Under the pieces are notes generated by a model. The model worked only from the letters and a program-made list of their open reading frames with translations, was not told where the DNA came from and did no database searches. The position numbers and the translations under genes are program-made. Positions 10,275-18,653 of a DNA stretch of 64,000 nt are shown here, in pieces. The stretch covers positions 1 through 64,000 of the forward strand of contig NZ_JAAGLY010000002.1 in NCBI RefSeq assembly GCF_010548375.1. Reading direction: 5' to 3'. This stretch comes from Streptomyces sp. SID13726 (GTDB lineage: Bacteria > Actinomycetota > Actinomycetes > Streptomycetales > Streptomycetaceae). Each line of letters starts with the position of its first letter. Position 1 is the first letter of the stretch.

Positions 10275-11642
10275 GTGACACGACCCAGGATCCTGGTGGT
10301 CGGCGCCGGCTTCGCCGGCGTCGAGTGCGTTCGCCGTCTGGAGCGGAAGCTCTCCCCGGACGAAGCCGACGTCGCGCTGGTGACGCCGTTCGCCTACCAG
10401 CTCTATCTTCCGCTGCTGCCCCAGGTCGCCTCCGGCGTGCTGACGCCCCAGTCGATCGCGGTGTCCCTGCGCCGCAGCAAGCGGTACCGCACCCGGATCA
10501 TCCCGGGCGGCGCGATCGGCGTGGACCTCAAGGCGAAGGTCTGCGTCATCCGCACCATCACCGACCAGATCGTCGACGAGCCGTACGACTACATCGTGCT
10601 GGCTCCCGGCAGCGTCACCCGCACCTTCGACATCCCCGGTCTCACCGACCACGCGTTCGGCATGAAGACCCTCGCCGAGGCCGCCTACGTCCGCGACCAC
10701 GTCATCTCCCAGCTGGACCTCGCCGACGCCAGCCAGGACGACGCCGAGCGCGCCGCGCGGCTCCAGTTCGTGGTGGTCGGCGGCGGCTACGCGGGCACCG
10801 AGACCGCGGCCTGCCTCCAGAAACTGACCCACGCCGCCGTGCGGCGCTATCCGCGCATCGACCCGGCGCTCATCAAGTGGCACCTGATCGACATCGCCCC
10901 GAAGCTGATGCCCGAGCTGGGCGACAAGCTGGGCAGCAGCGCCCAGGAGGTGCTGCGCAAGCGGGGCATCGACATCTCCCTCGGGGTCTCGATCGAGAAG
11001 GCGGGCCCGGAGGAGGTCACCTTCACCGACGGGCGGGTGATCCCCACCCGGACCCTGATCTGGACCGCCGGTGTGGTGGCGAGCCCGCTGATCGCGACGC
11101 TGGGCGCGGACACGGTCCGGGGCCGGCTCGCGGTCGCCGCGGAGATGAACCTGCCCGGCCACGACGGGGTCTTCGCGCTCGGTGACGCCGCCGCGGTGCC
11201 CGACAAGGCCAAGGACCAGGAGGACGCGATCTGCCCGCCGACCGCGCAGCACGCCATGCGCCAGGGCAGGCACGTCGCCGACAACGTCATCTCCACCCTG
11301 CGCGGCCGGCCGCTGAAGCCGTACGTCCACAAGGACCTCGGTCTGGTCGTCGACCTCGGCGGCAAGGACGCGGTGTCCAAGCCGCTCGGCATCGAACTGC
11401 GGGGCGTGCCCGCCCAGGCCGTGGCGCGCGGCTACCACTGGTCGGCGCTGCGCACCAACGTGGCCAAGACGCGGGTGATGACGAACTGGGTGCTCAACGC
11501 CATCGCGGGCGACGATTTCGTCCGCACCGGCTTCCAGGCCCGCAAGCCCGCCAAGCTGAAGGACTTCGAGTACACGCACGCGTACCTGACGCCGGAGCAG
11601 GTCGCGGCCCATGTCGACGGATCTCAGCGCCAGGACCGATGA
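10275..11642 (+). CDS. ndh: Type II NADH dehydrogenase (NDH-2), FAD/NAD(P) oxidoreductase
   Basis: A 455-residue two-dinucleotide-fold flavoprotein. The FAD-binding motif VVGAGFAGVE lies near residues 8-17 and the second GxGxxG (VVGGGYAGTE) near 170. FALGDAAAVPD is the C-terminal FAD-contact motif. NDH-2 enzymes pass electrons from NADH to menaquinone at the membrane without pumping protons. GTG 10275 is preferred because GAGAGGG (10259-10265) lies nine bases upstream; the ATG at 10266 directly abuts it. There is no clear membrane anchor beyond the usual amphipathic C-terminus. Confidence 0.85.
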   Translation: MTRPRILVVGAGFAGVECVRRLERKLSPDEADVALVTPFAYQLYLPLLPQVASGVLTPQSIAVSLRRSKRYRTRIIPGGAIGVDLKAKVCVIRTITDQIVDEPYDYIVLAPGSVTRTFDIPGLTDHAFGMKTLAEAAYVRDHVISQLDLADASQDDAERAARLQFVVVGGGYAGTETAACLQKLTHAAVRRYPRIDPALIKWHLIDIAPKLMPELGDKLGSSAQEVLRKRGIDISLGVSIEKAGPEEVTFTDGRVIPTRTLIWTAGVVASPLIATLGADTVRGRLAVAAEMNLPGHDGVFALGDAAAVPDKAKDQEDAICPPTAQHAMRQGRHVADNVISTLRGRPLKPYVHKDLGLVVDLGGKDAVSKPLGIELRGVPAQAVARGYHWSALRTNVAKTRVMTNWVLNAIAGDDFVRTGFQARKPAKLKDFEYTHAYLTPEQVAAHVDGSQRQDR

Positions 11643-11907
11643 GTTCCGCCGGCTCCTTGTGCCGGGTCAGTGGCGAGGACGGACGAGTTCCTGGGACTCG
11701 GCAATAGGACGGCAGTACTTCTTCTCGGTCGAGGGGAATCAGCTCACGTGGCCCGTCACGGCCCCGGCCGGCCTGACCCTGTCCGGGCCATGGCCACGCC
11801 GACCCTTCGGTGGCCCGCACCCTCGCGGAGACCAGGGCGACGAGACATCACCCCGCCGTGCCATGCTGGACCGGATCATGACGTGACACGGGAGTGAGAG
11901 CGGCGCA

Positions 11908-14136
11908 GTGAAGACAGCGAGGCTGCGGGACCGGGTCGCGGCGTCGGACCCGGGGCTGCTCCGGCTGGCCGCGGGGCTGCGCACGGTCGGCGCGATCGCC
12001 CTGAGCCTCGCGGTGCTCGGTCTGCTCGGGGCCGACATCCGGCATCTGGTGGCGGGCGCCATGACGGCGATGGTGGCGACCTTCGCGATCCGGGAGAAGC
12101 AGCGCTCCTCCCAGGCCGTGACGCTCGCCCTGGGCCTGCCGGTGGCGCTGGCCTCGGTGTCGCTGGGCGCGCTGCTGAGTTCCCGGGTGGTGGCCGGTGA
12201 CCTCTTCTTCGTCGTCCTGATCTTCAGCGCGGTGTACGGCCGCCGCTTCGGCGACCGCGGCACCGCGCTGGGCCTGATCGGCTTCCAGGTCTACTTCGTG
12301 TCGCTGTTCGTCGGCGCGACCGTCTCCGGCCTTCCCACGCTGTACGGCGTTCTCGGCATCGCCTTCCTGTGCAGTGCGGCGGCGCGCTTCCTGCTGGTGC
12401 CGGAGACGCCCGCGGGCCTCCTGCAACGGCTGCGGGACGCCTTCCGGGCCCGTCTGGCCCAGCTGGTGTCCGCGCAGCTGGAGCTGCTGGACGCCGGGCC
12501 CGACGGTATCGACGAGGCGCTGGCGGACGTACGCGAGGGGACCGCGCGGCTGCACGAGACGGCACTGATGATCCAGGGGCGGCTGGAGGAGGGGACGTCG
12601 GACGCGGCCGGGGCGCGGCTGGTGCAGCGGAGGGTCGCGGACGCGGAGATCGCCGCCGAGCGGCTCGGTCTGCTGCTGCTTTCGGCGCGCAGTGCCGAGC
12701 GGGCGGACACGCTGACCCTGCATCTGCCGGGGGCGCCGGCGCCGCGGGCGGGCCGGATGCCGGGCCGGGAGGAGGCGACGGCGACGGTGCGCCGGGATCT
12801 GGAGGCGCTGCGGCTGCTCGTGCTGCGCCCGCCCTCAGGGAGTCTCGGCACCGCCCTGTCGCAGATCCGCAACCGGCTCCTCGGCTACCGCGAGGAGGAG
12901 AACGTGCCGGCCGCGCCGCCCGCCGTCCAGGACGTCTTCCGGGGCATCGGCGAGGCCGCGCGGGCGGTCCTGGGGCTCAGGATCGCCCTGGACGGGCCGC
13001 AGGACGACCCGGACGACTCCCCCGCCACGGCCCGCTCGCGCGAGGAGCTGGACGCCGAGGACGCCGTGATCGACGCCGGTGAGGAGGCCGGGGCCCAGGA
13101 GGAGCCGACGGGGCTCGGGCGGCCGACGACGCGGGCCGCGGTGCAGGTCGCGGTGGGGTCGTCGCTGGCCATCGTCGGCGGTGAGTTCCTGTCCAGTCAG
13201 CGCTGGTACTGGGCGGTGCTGACCTGCTGGATCGTCTTCATCAACACCGCGTCCACGGGCGAGATCCTGGTCAAGGGCTACCGCCGCCTGCTGGGGACGG
13301 TCCTCGGCGTCCTGGCCGGGATCGTGCTGGCGGGGCTGGTCGGGCAGCACACCTGGACGGCGTTCGCGCTGGTCCTGGTGCTGGTGTTCGCGATGTTCTA
13401 CACCGCGCCCCTGTCCTACACGCTGATGTCCTTCTTCGTCACCGCCGCCCTGGGCCTCCTCTACACCCTGCTGCACACCTACAGCCTCTCGGTCCTGCTG
13501 CTGCGCGTGGAGGAGACCGCGCTCGGCGCGGCCTGCGGTGTCATCGCGGCGGCCCTGGTCCTCCCGGTGCGCACGGACCGCCGTACGAACGACCTCCTCG
13601 TGACCGTCCTCGACCGGCTCGGGGAGGTCACCGAGGCCGCCGTGGACCAGCTCAGCGGGGGCTCGCCGGTGGACCTGCTCGACCAGGCGCGCGACCTGGA
13701 CCAGGCGCTGGCCGACCTGCGGGCGGCCACCCAGCCGCTCACCCACCCGATCACGCCGCTGCGGGCCCGGCGGGACACGGCCCGCTATGTGGTGGCGCTG
13801 CTGGAGACCTGCGCGTACCACGCGCGTTCGCTGGCGGCGACCGCCGAACTGCTGCCCACGCATCCGTCGATCACGGCGGACCCGCGGCTGCGCAGGGCGG
13901 GGCGGCGGATCGGGCACAACATCGCGGCGATCGCCGCGCATGCCGCCGACGAGCACTCGGCCGAGGAGATCGAGACCGGGCCGAGCATCGCGTCCCTGCT
14001 GGAGACGGAGGTGCCCGGCACTCCGCGGTTCGGGCGGGTCACCGACCGGGTGCTGCGGCATGTGCAGCGGCTGGACGAGACGCTGGTCGGTCTCGCCCGG
14101 CCGCTCGGGGTGCCGGTCGCGGCGCCGAAGCGGTGA
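11908..14136 (+). CDS. FUSC-family integral membrane protein (aromatic acid exporter-like)
   Basis: A 742-residue protein with two membrane blocks. The first (about residues 20-160) holds hydrophobic helices beginning LRTVGAIALSLAVLGLL. A soluble region of about 240 residues follows. The second block (about 405-560) begins VQVAVGSSLAIVGGEFL and contains RWYWAVLTCWIVFINT, the FUSC_2 signature. Such proteins resemble AaeB/YccS efflux pumps; the substrate is unknown. The GTG start at 11908 has GGGAGTGAG upstream. The 265 bp before it hold no convincing gene. Confidence 0.82.
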   Translation: MKTARLRDRVAASDPGLLRLAAGLRTVGAIALSLAVLGLLGADIRHLVAGAMTAMVATFAIREKQRSSQAVTLALGLPVALASVSLGALLSSRVVAGDLFFVVLIFSAVYGRRFGDRGTALGLIGFQVYFVSLFVGATVSGLPTLYGVLGIAFLCSAAARFLLVPETPAGLLQRLRDAFRARLAQLVSAQLELLDAGPDGIDEALADVREGTARLHETALMIQGRLEEGTSDAAGARLVQRRVADAEIAAERLGLLLLSARSAERADTLTLHLPGAPAPRAGRMPGREEATATVRRDLEALRLLVLRPPSGSLGTALSQIRNRLLGYREEENVPAAPPAVQDVFRGIGEAARAVLGLRIALDGPQDDPDDSPATARSREELDAEDAVIDAGEEAGAQEEPTGLGRPTTRAAVQVAVGSSLAIVGGEFLSSQRWYWAVLTCWIVFINTASTGEILVKGYRRLLGTVLGVLAGIVLAGLVGQHTWTAFALVLVLVFAMFYTAPLSYTLMSFFVTAALGLLYTLLHTYSLSVLLLRVEETALGAACGVIAAALVLPVRTDRRTNDLLVTVLDRLGEVTEAAVDQLSGGSPVDLLDQARDLDQALADLRAATQPLTHPITPLRARRDTARYVVALLETCAYHARSLAATAELLPTHPSITADPRLRRAGRRIGHNIAAIAAHAADEHSAEEIETGPSIASLLETEVPGTPRFGRVTDRVLRHVQRLDETLVGLARPLGVPVAAPKR

Positions 14137-14145
14137 GCCCGGCGG

Positions 14146-14577
14146 TCAGAGGTCCGTGGGCAGACCGCTGGCCTCGGCGATGCCGCGCAACTCGTCGTTG
14201 AGCTGCTGGCGTTCGCGGATGTAGTCGGCGATCTCGCCGAGGCGCACCGGGTCGGACGCGGTGTCCGCGTCGGTGACCACCCGGACCGGGCCGCCGTCGT
14301 CGACCTGGAGCTCGATCACCTTGTTGTCCAGCCGGCCGGTGACGGCGGTGGCGATGACGAGGGCGGCCTCGTCCCGGACCTCCTGGGGCAGTCCGGTGGT
14401 CTGGCTGTCGTCGAGTGCGAAGTCCAGGGCGGGCAGATGCTGTTCGTCGATCGCGCGCAGGACCGGTCGGACCACGCTGAGCAGCAGCTCGTAGTCCTCC
14501 GATGCCATGCGGAGGCGGAGAAGGTCCAGGTAGACGTCCACGGGCCTACCGTCGGGCGGAAGCTCGGGTTGGTTCAT
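14146..14577 (-). CDS. Conserved hypothetical acidic protein
   Basis: A 143-residue soluble acidic protein not recognised as a named family. It is rich in Asp/Glu, has the core DVYLDLLRLRMASEDYELLL and ends in a predicted helix (DYIRERQQLNDELRGIAEASGLP). ATG 14577 is the first start matching the compact protein; the frame extends upstream into the DUF1206 region, which is unlikely. It is the last gene of a minus-strand series running from the HATPase at 17219 through the sigma factor, so a stress-related role is possible by position only. Confidence 0.65.
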   Translation of the reverse strand: MNQPELPPDGRPVDVYLDLLRLRMASEDYELLLSVVRPVLRAIDEQHLPALDFALDDSQTTGLPQEVRDEAALVIATAVTGRLDNKVIELQVDDGGPVRVVTDADTASDPVRLGEIADYIRERQQLNDELRGIAEASGLPTDL

Positions 14578-14605
14578 GAGCCTCGGGTTCCCCACGGATC
14601 GCCGC

Positions 14606-15439
14606 TCAGACCCGCCGCCAGCGGGCCATCGCGAACGAGAACATCCCGAACAGCACGAGCCCGGCGGCCACACAGACCAGCAGCCACGGTCCGAGCGGGG
14701 TGTCGGCGAACGAGCGGAGGGTGTCGTCGAGGCCCTTGGCCTTCTTGGGCTCGTAGTCGACGGCGGCCCGTACGGCGAAGGCGCCCGCCGCGGCGAACAC
14801 CACTCCGCGCGCCGCTCCGCCGCCGACCCCGGTCACGTCGACCAGCCTCCTGACGCGCCGCCCCATCTCGGCGAGCTTGAGCTCGTCGTGGAAGGACCGG
14901 CGCACCGCCTGTACGGCGATCCACACCCCGGCCACCGCGACGCCGGCGCCGGCCGCGCCGACGAGCCACTGTCCGGCGGGCACTCCGAGGGCCCGGGCGG
15001 TGATGTCCTGGGACTGCTTGTCGCTCGACCCCCCGCCGCCGGAGCCGACGGCGAAGGACAGCACGGAGTAGGCGACGAACGCGTAGAAGACGCAGCGGAC
15101 CGCCGCCAGCAGGCGTTTGTGGGGCTTGCGGCCGTCGGCTCCGGCCGAGCCGAACAGGGCCTCGGAGAGCCGCCACACGGCCATGCCGACGAGCCCGATG
15201 CCCAGGGCCCACAGGACGACGGAGCCGAAGGGCTTGTCGGAGAGGGCGGCGAGGGCACCGCCGCGGTCGGCCTGGCGCTTGCCGTCACCGAAGGCGACCT
15301 GAAGCGCCAGCACACCGACGAGCAGGTAGATCACGCCGCGGGCGGCGAGGCCCGCGCGGGCGGCCCCCTCGGTGACGGAACCGCGTGCCGCGCGCCTGGC
15401 CTCGATCCGGCCGGTCTGTGCCATGGAGCTCGTGTTCAC
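14606..15439 (-). CDS. DUF1206 membrane protein
   Basis: A 277-residue protein with six predicted membrane helices arranged as three repeated pairs. Each repeat has the signature AARGVIYLLVG / RCVFYAFVAYSVLS / ARGVVFAAAGAF, matching DUF1206. The function is unknown. The GTG start at 15439 follows a perfect AGGAGG. It is 39 bp downstream of the DUF5133 gene on the same strand, in the sigma-factor block, and is probably in the same transcript. Confidence 0.85.
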   Translation of the reverse strand: MNTSSMAQTGRIEARRAARGSVTEGAARAGLAARGVIYLLVGVLALQVAFGDGKRQADRGGALAALSDKPFGSVVLWALGIGLVGMAVWRLSEALFGSAGADGRKPHKRLLAAVRCVFYAFVAYSVLSFAVGSGGGGSSDKQSQDITARALGVPAGQWLVGAAGAGVAVAGVWIAVQAVRRSFHDELKLAEMGRRVRRLVDVTGVGGGAARGVVFAAAGAFAVRAAVDYEPKKAKGLDDTLRSFADTPLGPWLLVCVAAGLVLFGMFSFAMARWRRV

Positions 15440-15478
15440 ATCGGCCTCCTGGGGTCCGGTCGCCCGGGCATCGGGCGG

Positions 15479-15697
15479 TCAGTCGGCCACACGGGCGTGT
15501 GCGGGCATGGCCGCGAGCAGACGGTGGGCGGTCTCCAGGGCCAGCCGCACGTCCCGTGTGCCGGTCGACACACAGAGCGTGTAGGCGAGGTCCCTGGCCC
15601 GGGGGCTCGGTTCGGCCGCCGTGGCGGACTCCTCGGCCCGCAGGGCCTCGTACGCCTCGACGAGGCGGCGCAGGAACACGGGGTCGGGTATCAGCAT
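15479..15697 (-). CDS. DUF5133 small protein
   Basis: A 72-residue protein. The pattern MLIPDPVFLRRLVEAYEAL then YTLCVSTGTRDVRLALETA matches the small DUF5133 family found in Streptomyces and relatives. The role is unknown; paralogues often sit beside regulatory or stress genes. The start lies 21 bp after the sigma-factor stop on the same strand, so it is probably co-transcribed with the sigma gene. Confidence 0.8.
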   Translation of the reverse strand: MLIPDPVFLRRLVEAYEALRAEESATAAEPSPRARDLAYTLCVSTGTRDVRLALETAHRLLAAMPAHARVAD

Positions 15698-15718
15698 GGC
15701 TCGCTCACTCCTCGTCGC

Positions 15719-16576
15719 TCAGGCCGCCGACGGTCCGTCGGCGGAATGCCGCCGCGCCCGGTCGGCCAGCGCCTCGTCGCGCACGCGCGCGCAGCTGCGG
15801 CTGATGAGCCGGGAGACGTGCATCTGCGAGATGCCGAGCTGGTCGGCGATGTGACTCTGGGTCATGTCCTCGAAGAAGCGCATGTAGAGGATGGCCCGTT
15901 CGCGTTCGGGCAGCCGGCGCAGCCCCTCCTTGGCGGACTCGCGGTCGACCACGACGTCGTACGACGCGTCGGGGGCGCCGAGGGTGTCGGCGAGGCTGTA
16001 GCCGTCGTCCCCTGCCGAGAGCTCGGCGTCCAGGGACAGGGTGCTGAAGCTCTCCAGCGCCTCCAGCCCGGTGGTGACCTCGTCCTCGGTCAGGCCGGTG
16101 TGGGCGGCGAGGTCGGCGGGCGACGGTTCGGCGGAGCCGGGGTTCTGGGTGAGTTCCCGGCGGGCCACCCGCACCTTGTTGCGCAGCTCCTGCACCCGGC
16201 GGGGCACCCGCAGGGCCCACATGCGGTCGCGGAAGTGCCGCTTGACCTCACCGGTGATGGTGGGCACGGCGTAGCTCTCGAAGGCGCCCCGCTCCGGTTC
16301 GAACCGGTCGATGGCCTTGACCAGTCCGAGGGCGGCGACCTGGCGCAGGTCCTCGATGGACTCCCCCCGGTCGCGGAAGCGTCCCGCGATGCGGTGGGCC
16401 ATGGGCAGCCAGGCGGTGACGAGTTCGTCGCGCAGGGCGTCTCGCTCGGGGCCCTCGCGCAGCCCGCTGAGGCGGGCGAAGAGGGCCATGGTGTCGGGGG
16501 CGTCGTCGTGCCGCCGCCGGTTGGCGGCGGAACGGCCCGGAGTGGCGGGACGGCTGGTCGACGTGTCGGTGAGCAT
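15719..16576 (-). CDS. RNA polymerase sigma factor, SigB/SigF/SigG type
   Basis: A 285-residue group 3 sigma factor. Region 2 contains HRIAGRFRDRGESIEDLRQVAALGLVKAIDRF, region 3 LTEDEVTTGLEAL, and region 4.2 the helix-turn-helix MTQSHIADQLGISQMHVSRL. Members control stress and sporulation genes in Streptomyces and are held by HATPase anti-sigma factors. ATG 16576 is chosen for AGGAGCG eight bases upstream; an in-frame start 54 bp further up lacks a site. An HATPase gene lies 199 bp upstream on the same strand and is a candidate partner. The combination with a GlgE cluster recalls, from memory, the S. coelicolor sigG region; this is unconfirmed. Confidence 0.93.
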   Translation of the reverse strand: MLTDTSTSRPATPGRSAANRRRHDDAPDTMALFARLSGLREGPERDALRDELVTAWLPMAHRIAGRFRDRGESIEDLRQVAALGLVKAIDRFEPERGAFESYAVPTITGEVKRHFRDRMWALRVPRRVQELRNKVRVARRELTQNPGSAEPSPADLAAHTGLTEDEVTTGLEALESFSTLSLDAELSAGDDGYSLADTLGAPDASYDVVVDRESAKEGLRRLPERERAILYMRFFEDMTQSHIADQLGISQMHVSRLISRSCARVRDEALADRARRHSADGPSAA

Positions 16577-16775
16577 GCGGATTCGCTCCTGAAGAACGGG
16601 TTCAGGGACTGACCGCGGGGCGTACGTCACCGGACCGCCGAAGGAGGCCCAGCTGCCGTACGGCTCCCGCTGGCGCGCCTCCGGTCCGAAGCACGAAACT
16701 GCGTCTGCCCTGCTGCACGGGGCCCAAACTCCGCTGCGGAAACTCCGTTTCGGCGGTTTCCCCAGCGGTGTCGGT

Positions 16776-17219
16776 TCAGCTCAGCGGCACCAGGGCGGTG
16801 ATGCGCTTGCCACCCGACGGCAGGCCGGTCACCTGGACGTCACGGGCCAGCCGGCACACGATCGGCCAGCCGTGCCCGCCGGGCCGCCACCGGCCCTGCG
16901 GATCGACGGGAACCTTGGCGACCGGCAGCGCGGAGCTGCGGTCACTCACCGAGACGCGTACGCCCCGGCCCTCCACGTCGACGTGGAAGTCGGTGATGCC
17001 GCCGCCGTGCAGGATGGCGTTGGTGGCGAGTTCGGAGGCGACGAGCAGCGCGTCCGAGAGCGCCTGCGCGTCGCACGGGGTGTGCGTGGCGCGGCAGCGT
17101 TCGGACACAGCTCGCTCGACCGCGCGGCGTGCCTCGGCCGGCCGGTAGGGCCGCGGCCGCGCGCGCCGGTCCATGACAGAGGATTCGGGGGCGGCTTCGG
17201 TCCTGTGCTCGTCGCACAT
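16776..17219 (-). CDS. HATPase anti-sigma-like regulator upstream of the sigma gene
   Basis: A 147-residue protein with a GHKL ATPase domain: N-box LLVASELATNAILHGGG, then VSDRSSALP and GRWRPGGHGWPIVCRLARDV. The layout matches the RsbW-like family that binds and inhibits SigB-type sigma factors or phosphorylates their antagonists. The start ATG at 17219 follows AGGAG by seven bases. It lies upstream of the sigma gene in the same direction, which makes it the most likely partner. The upstream frame continues open but has no start with a better site. Confidence 0.82.
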   Translation of the reverse strand: MCDEHRTEAAPESSVMDRRARPRPYRPAEARRAVERAVSERCRATHTPCDAQALSDALLVASELATNAILHGGGITDFHVDVEGRGVRVSVSDRSSALPVAKVPVDPQGRWRPGGHGWPIVCRLARDVQVTGLPSGGKRITALVPLS

Positions 17220-17424
17220 GACGTGGCTCCTGATCGATGGATCGACTGCGTTCTGACAGGTGCTGCAGAAGCCGGGCCCGGCCCGGCCCACGGTGACCGC
17301 GGCGTATGGTGCGCTCTTCCGTGGGCCTCTCTTTGTCGGCTGACCGATCCTCGCCCGGTCAAACCTCCCCGTTCCGGGCAGGTTGCGTGGCCATTCGATC
17401 GCCTTCCCGGGGTAGGCGGACCCC

Positions 17425-17634
17425 ATGACGGATGTCGTGGACTCAGACGAACTGCTGCGCCGAATCCGGCGCGCCCGGGACTGTGCCGCGCAGGAGGAAC
17501 AGTCCTGGCGGGCGCGGAGCGCGGAACTGCGGCCCGCCGATCCGGACGCCGCCCAGGACGCAGTCATCCGCACGCTGGCCTACGAGGCGGTGGTCAGGGT
17601 GCTGGACGAGGTGGTGCGGCCGGGCACCCGCTGA
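17425..17634 (+). CDS. Small hypothetical protein (69 aa)
   Basis: A charged, mostly helical 69-residue protein beginning MTDVVDSDELLRRIRRARDC. It has normal Streptomyces codon bias and divergent orientation to the HATPase gene. The ribosome site is weak (GGTAGGCGG). No family is recognised. It is supported mainly by codon bias and its position in an otherwise empty interval; it could be a stress-block accessory. Confidence 0.55.
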   Translation: MTDVVDSDELLRRIRRARDCAAQEEQSWRARSAELRPADPDAAQDAVIRTLAYEAVVRVLDEVVRPGTR

Positions 17635-17790
17635 CCGGTCGATCCCGGCCGGGGCGGTCCACGGCCTCCCGGATCCGGTCGACGCGGAGTTGGGGACGAT
17701 CAGGGTGGTAAGCACGCCCAACGAGTGAAACCGGTCACGCACCCCGGATCGGATTGCGCGAAATCGCCATGGATGGTTTACGGTTCATCC

Positions 17791-17874
17791 ATACGTGGTG
17801 ACGGGGTCGACACACCTCCCCCAAATCCACCTCTGACTGCCCTGGCTGGCCTCCCCCGTCCAGCCAGGGCTTTT
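17791..17874 (+). ncRNA. Candidate ~84-nt intergenic small RNA
   Basis: The 350-bp gap 17635-17984 has no convincing gene but carries a promoter-like pair, TTGCGC (17754-17759) and TACGGT (17779-17784, 19-bp spacing). This predicts a start near 17791. A perfect 11-bp terminator hairpin with a T-tail follows at 17839-17874. An inverted repeat ATGGATG/CATCCAT (17769-17775, 17786-17792) spans the -10. A 13-codon reading frame from GTG 17797 is possible, so a leader peptide is an alternative. The transcript ends about 110 bp before the cNMP-binding gene. The 5' end is inferred; the terminator is seen directly. Confidence 0.4.
17839..17874 (+). terminator. Strong rho-independent terminator
   Basis: A perfect 11-bp inverted repeat, 17839-17849 (GCCCTGGCTGG) and 17860-17870 (CCAGCCAGGGC), loop 10 nt, followed directly by TTTT at 17871-17874. 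It is the clearest intrinsic terminator in the window and does not directly follow any annotated protein gene. Confidence 0.85.
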
Positions 17875-17984
17875 ACATGCCGTGGACAGATCCTCACCTC
17901 CTCCGAGGTGCCCCACGCGTCGGCTACCGCTGAAATGGGCGTAGGCACAACACCGGAACCATCGCCGGCGAGGAGCCCCGCGTC

Positions 17985-18440
17985 ATGACCAAAGCGATAA
18001 AACTGCTGACCGCACTTCCGCAGCCGCAGCGCCAGAGTTTGATGACGCTCGCCGAGGAGGTCTCCTTCCCCGAGGACTTCCGCATCTTCGAGGCCGACGG
18101 CACCGCCGACCGCTTCTGGGTCATCCGCTCCGGCTCGGTCTCCCTGACCCAGCAGGTGACCACCCACCAGCGGGTCACCGTCGCCGGTCTCGCCTCGGGC
18201 GACCTGCTCGGCTGGTCCTGGCTGTTCCCGCCGTACCGGTGGGACTTCGGCGCGGAGGCCTTCAGCCCGGTGCGGGCCTACGAGTTCGAGGCGGCGGCGG
18301 TGCTGCGGCTGTGCGAGGAGGACCGGCAGCTCGGGATGATCCTCGTCCGCAGCGTGGCCGAGATCCTCGCCCACCGGCTGGAGACGACCCGGGGCAAGCT
18401 CATGGAGCAGTACGGGTCACATCGCCGGAGCGGTCTCTAG
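17985..18440 (+). CDS. Cyclic nucleotide-binding domain protein (stand-alone)
   Basis: A 151-residue protein made of one cNMP-binding jelly roll (about 20-140). It shows FWVIRSGSVSLTQQV and GLASGDLLGWSWLFPPYRW, where GDLLGWS aligns with the phosphate-binding cassette, but the canonical Arg-Thr/Ser is not evident. There is no helix-turn-helix, so it is not a Crp-type DNA-binding protein. The start follows GAGGAG. Its stop codon TAG (18438-18440) abuts an inverted-repeat element, so the C-terminus may have been altered by insertion. A role as a regulatory sensor subunit in the stress block is inference. Confidence 0.8.
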   Translation: MTKAIKLLTALPQPQRQSLMTLAEEVSFPEDFRIFEADGTADRFWVIRSGSVSLTQQVTTHQRVTVAGLASGDLLGWSWLFPPYRWDFGAEAFSPVRAYEFEAAAVLRLCEEDRQLGMILVRSVAEILAHRLETTRGKLMEQYGSHRRSGL

Positions 18441-18647
18441 GGTCTGTCGTTTGGATCGGTCCGGCGTCGCGGGGGCTGGCACGCACTCCTTCGCAGCCTT
18501 AAAGGCACGGGGGACCCAGCGGTTTGTCGTCACTCGCCGACGGTCCGCGCCGACCTCATCCGCCTCGCAGCCACCCGCACCAGACCCCGCTCGGGTCCGC
18601 CAGGACGCACCGCTCCTCACAGCCGGCCTGATCCAGACGACAGACCC
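18440..18647. mobile_element. 208-bp inverted-repeat element (MITE or IS remnant)
   Basis: The ends are an 18-bp inverted repeat, 18440-18457 (GGGTCTGTCGTTTGGATC) and 18630-18647 (GATCCAGACGACAGACCC), with one mismatch. The element fills the space between two convergent genes: its left end touches the stop codon of the cNMP-binding gene and its right end is 6 bp from the MFS stop. It encodes no transposase. The interior holds a palindromic GCCTTAAAGGC block translating to SFAALKA, a string I remember from short spurious Streptomyces ORFs. No clear target duplication is seen. It could be a non-autonomous element mobilised by an IS elsewhere. Confidence 0.65.
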
Positions 18648-18653
18648 CGGCCT

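Noticed and set aside
11611..11886. 91-residue frame after ndh
   Set aside because: Overlaps the ndh 3' end in another frame, has no ribosome site and no recognisable domain.
16577..16775. SigB-type promoter (GTTT-N15-GGG) before the sigma gene
   Set aside because: A GTTT and a GGGCAG are present on the minus strand at about the right spacing, but the -10 is a poor match and G-rich words are common here.
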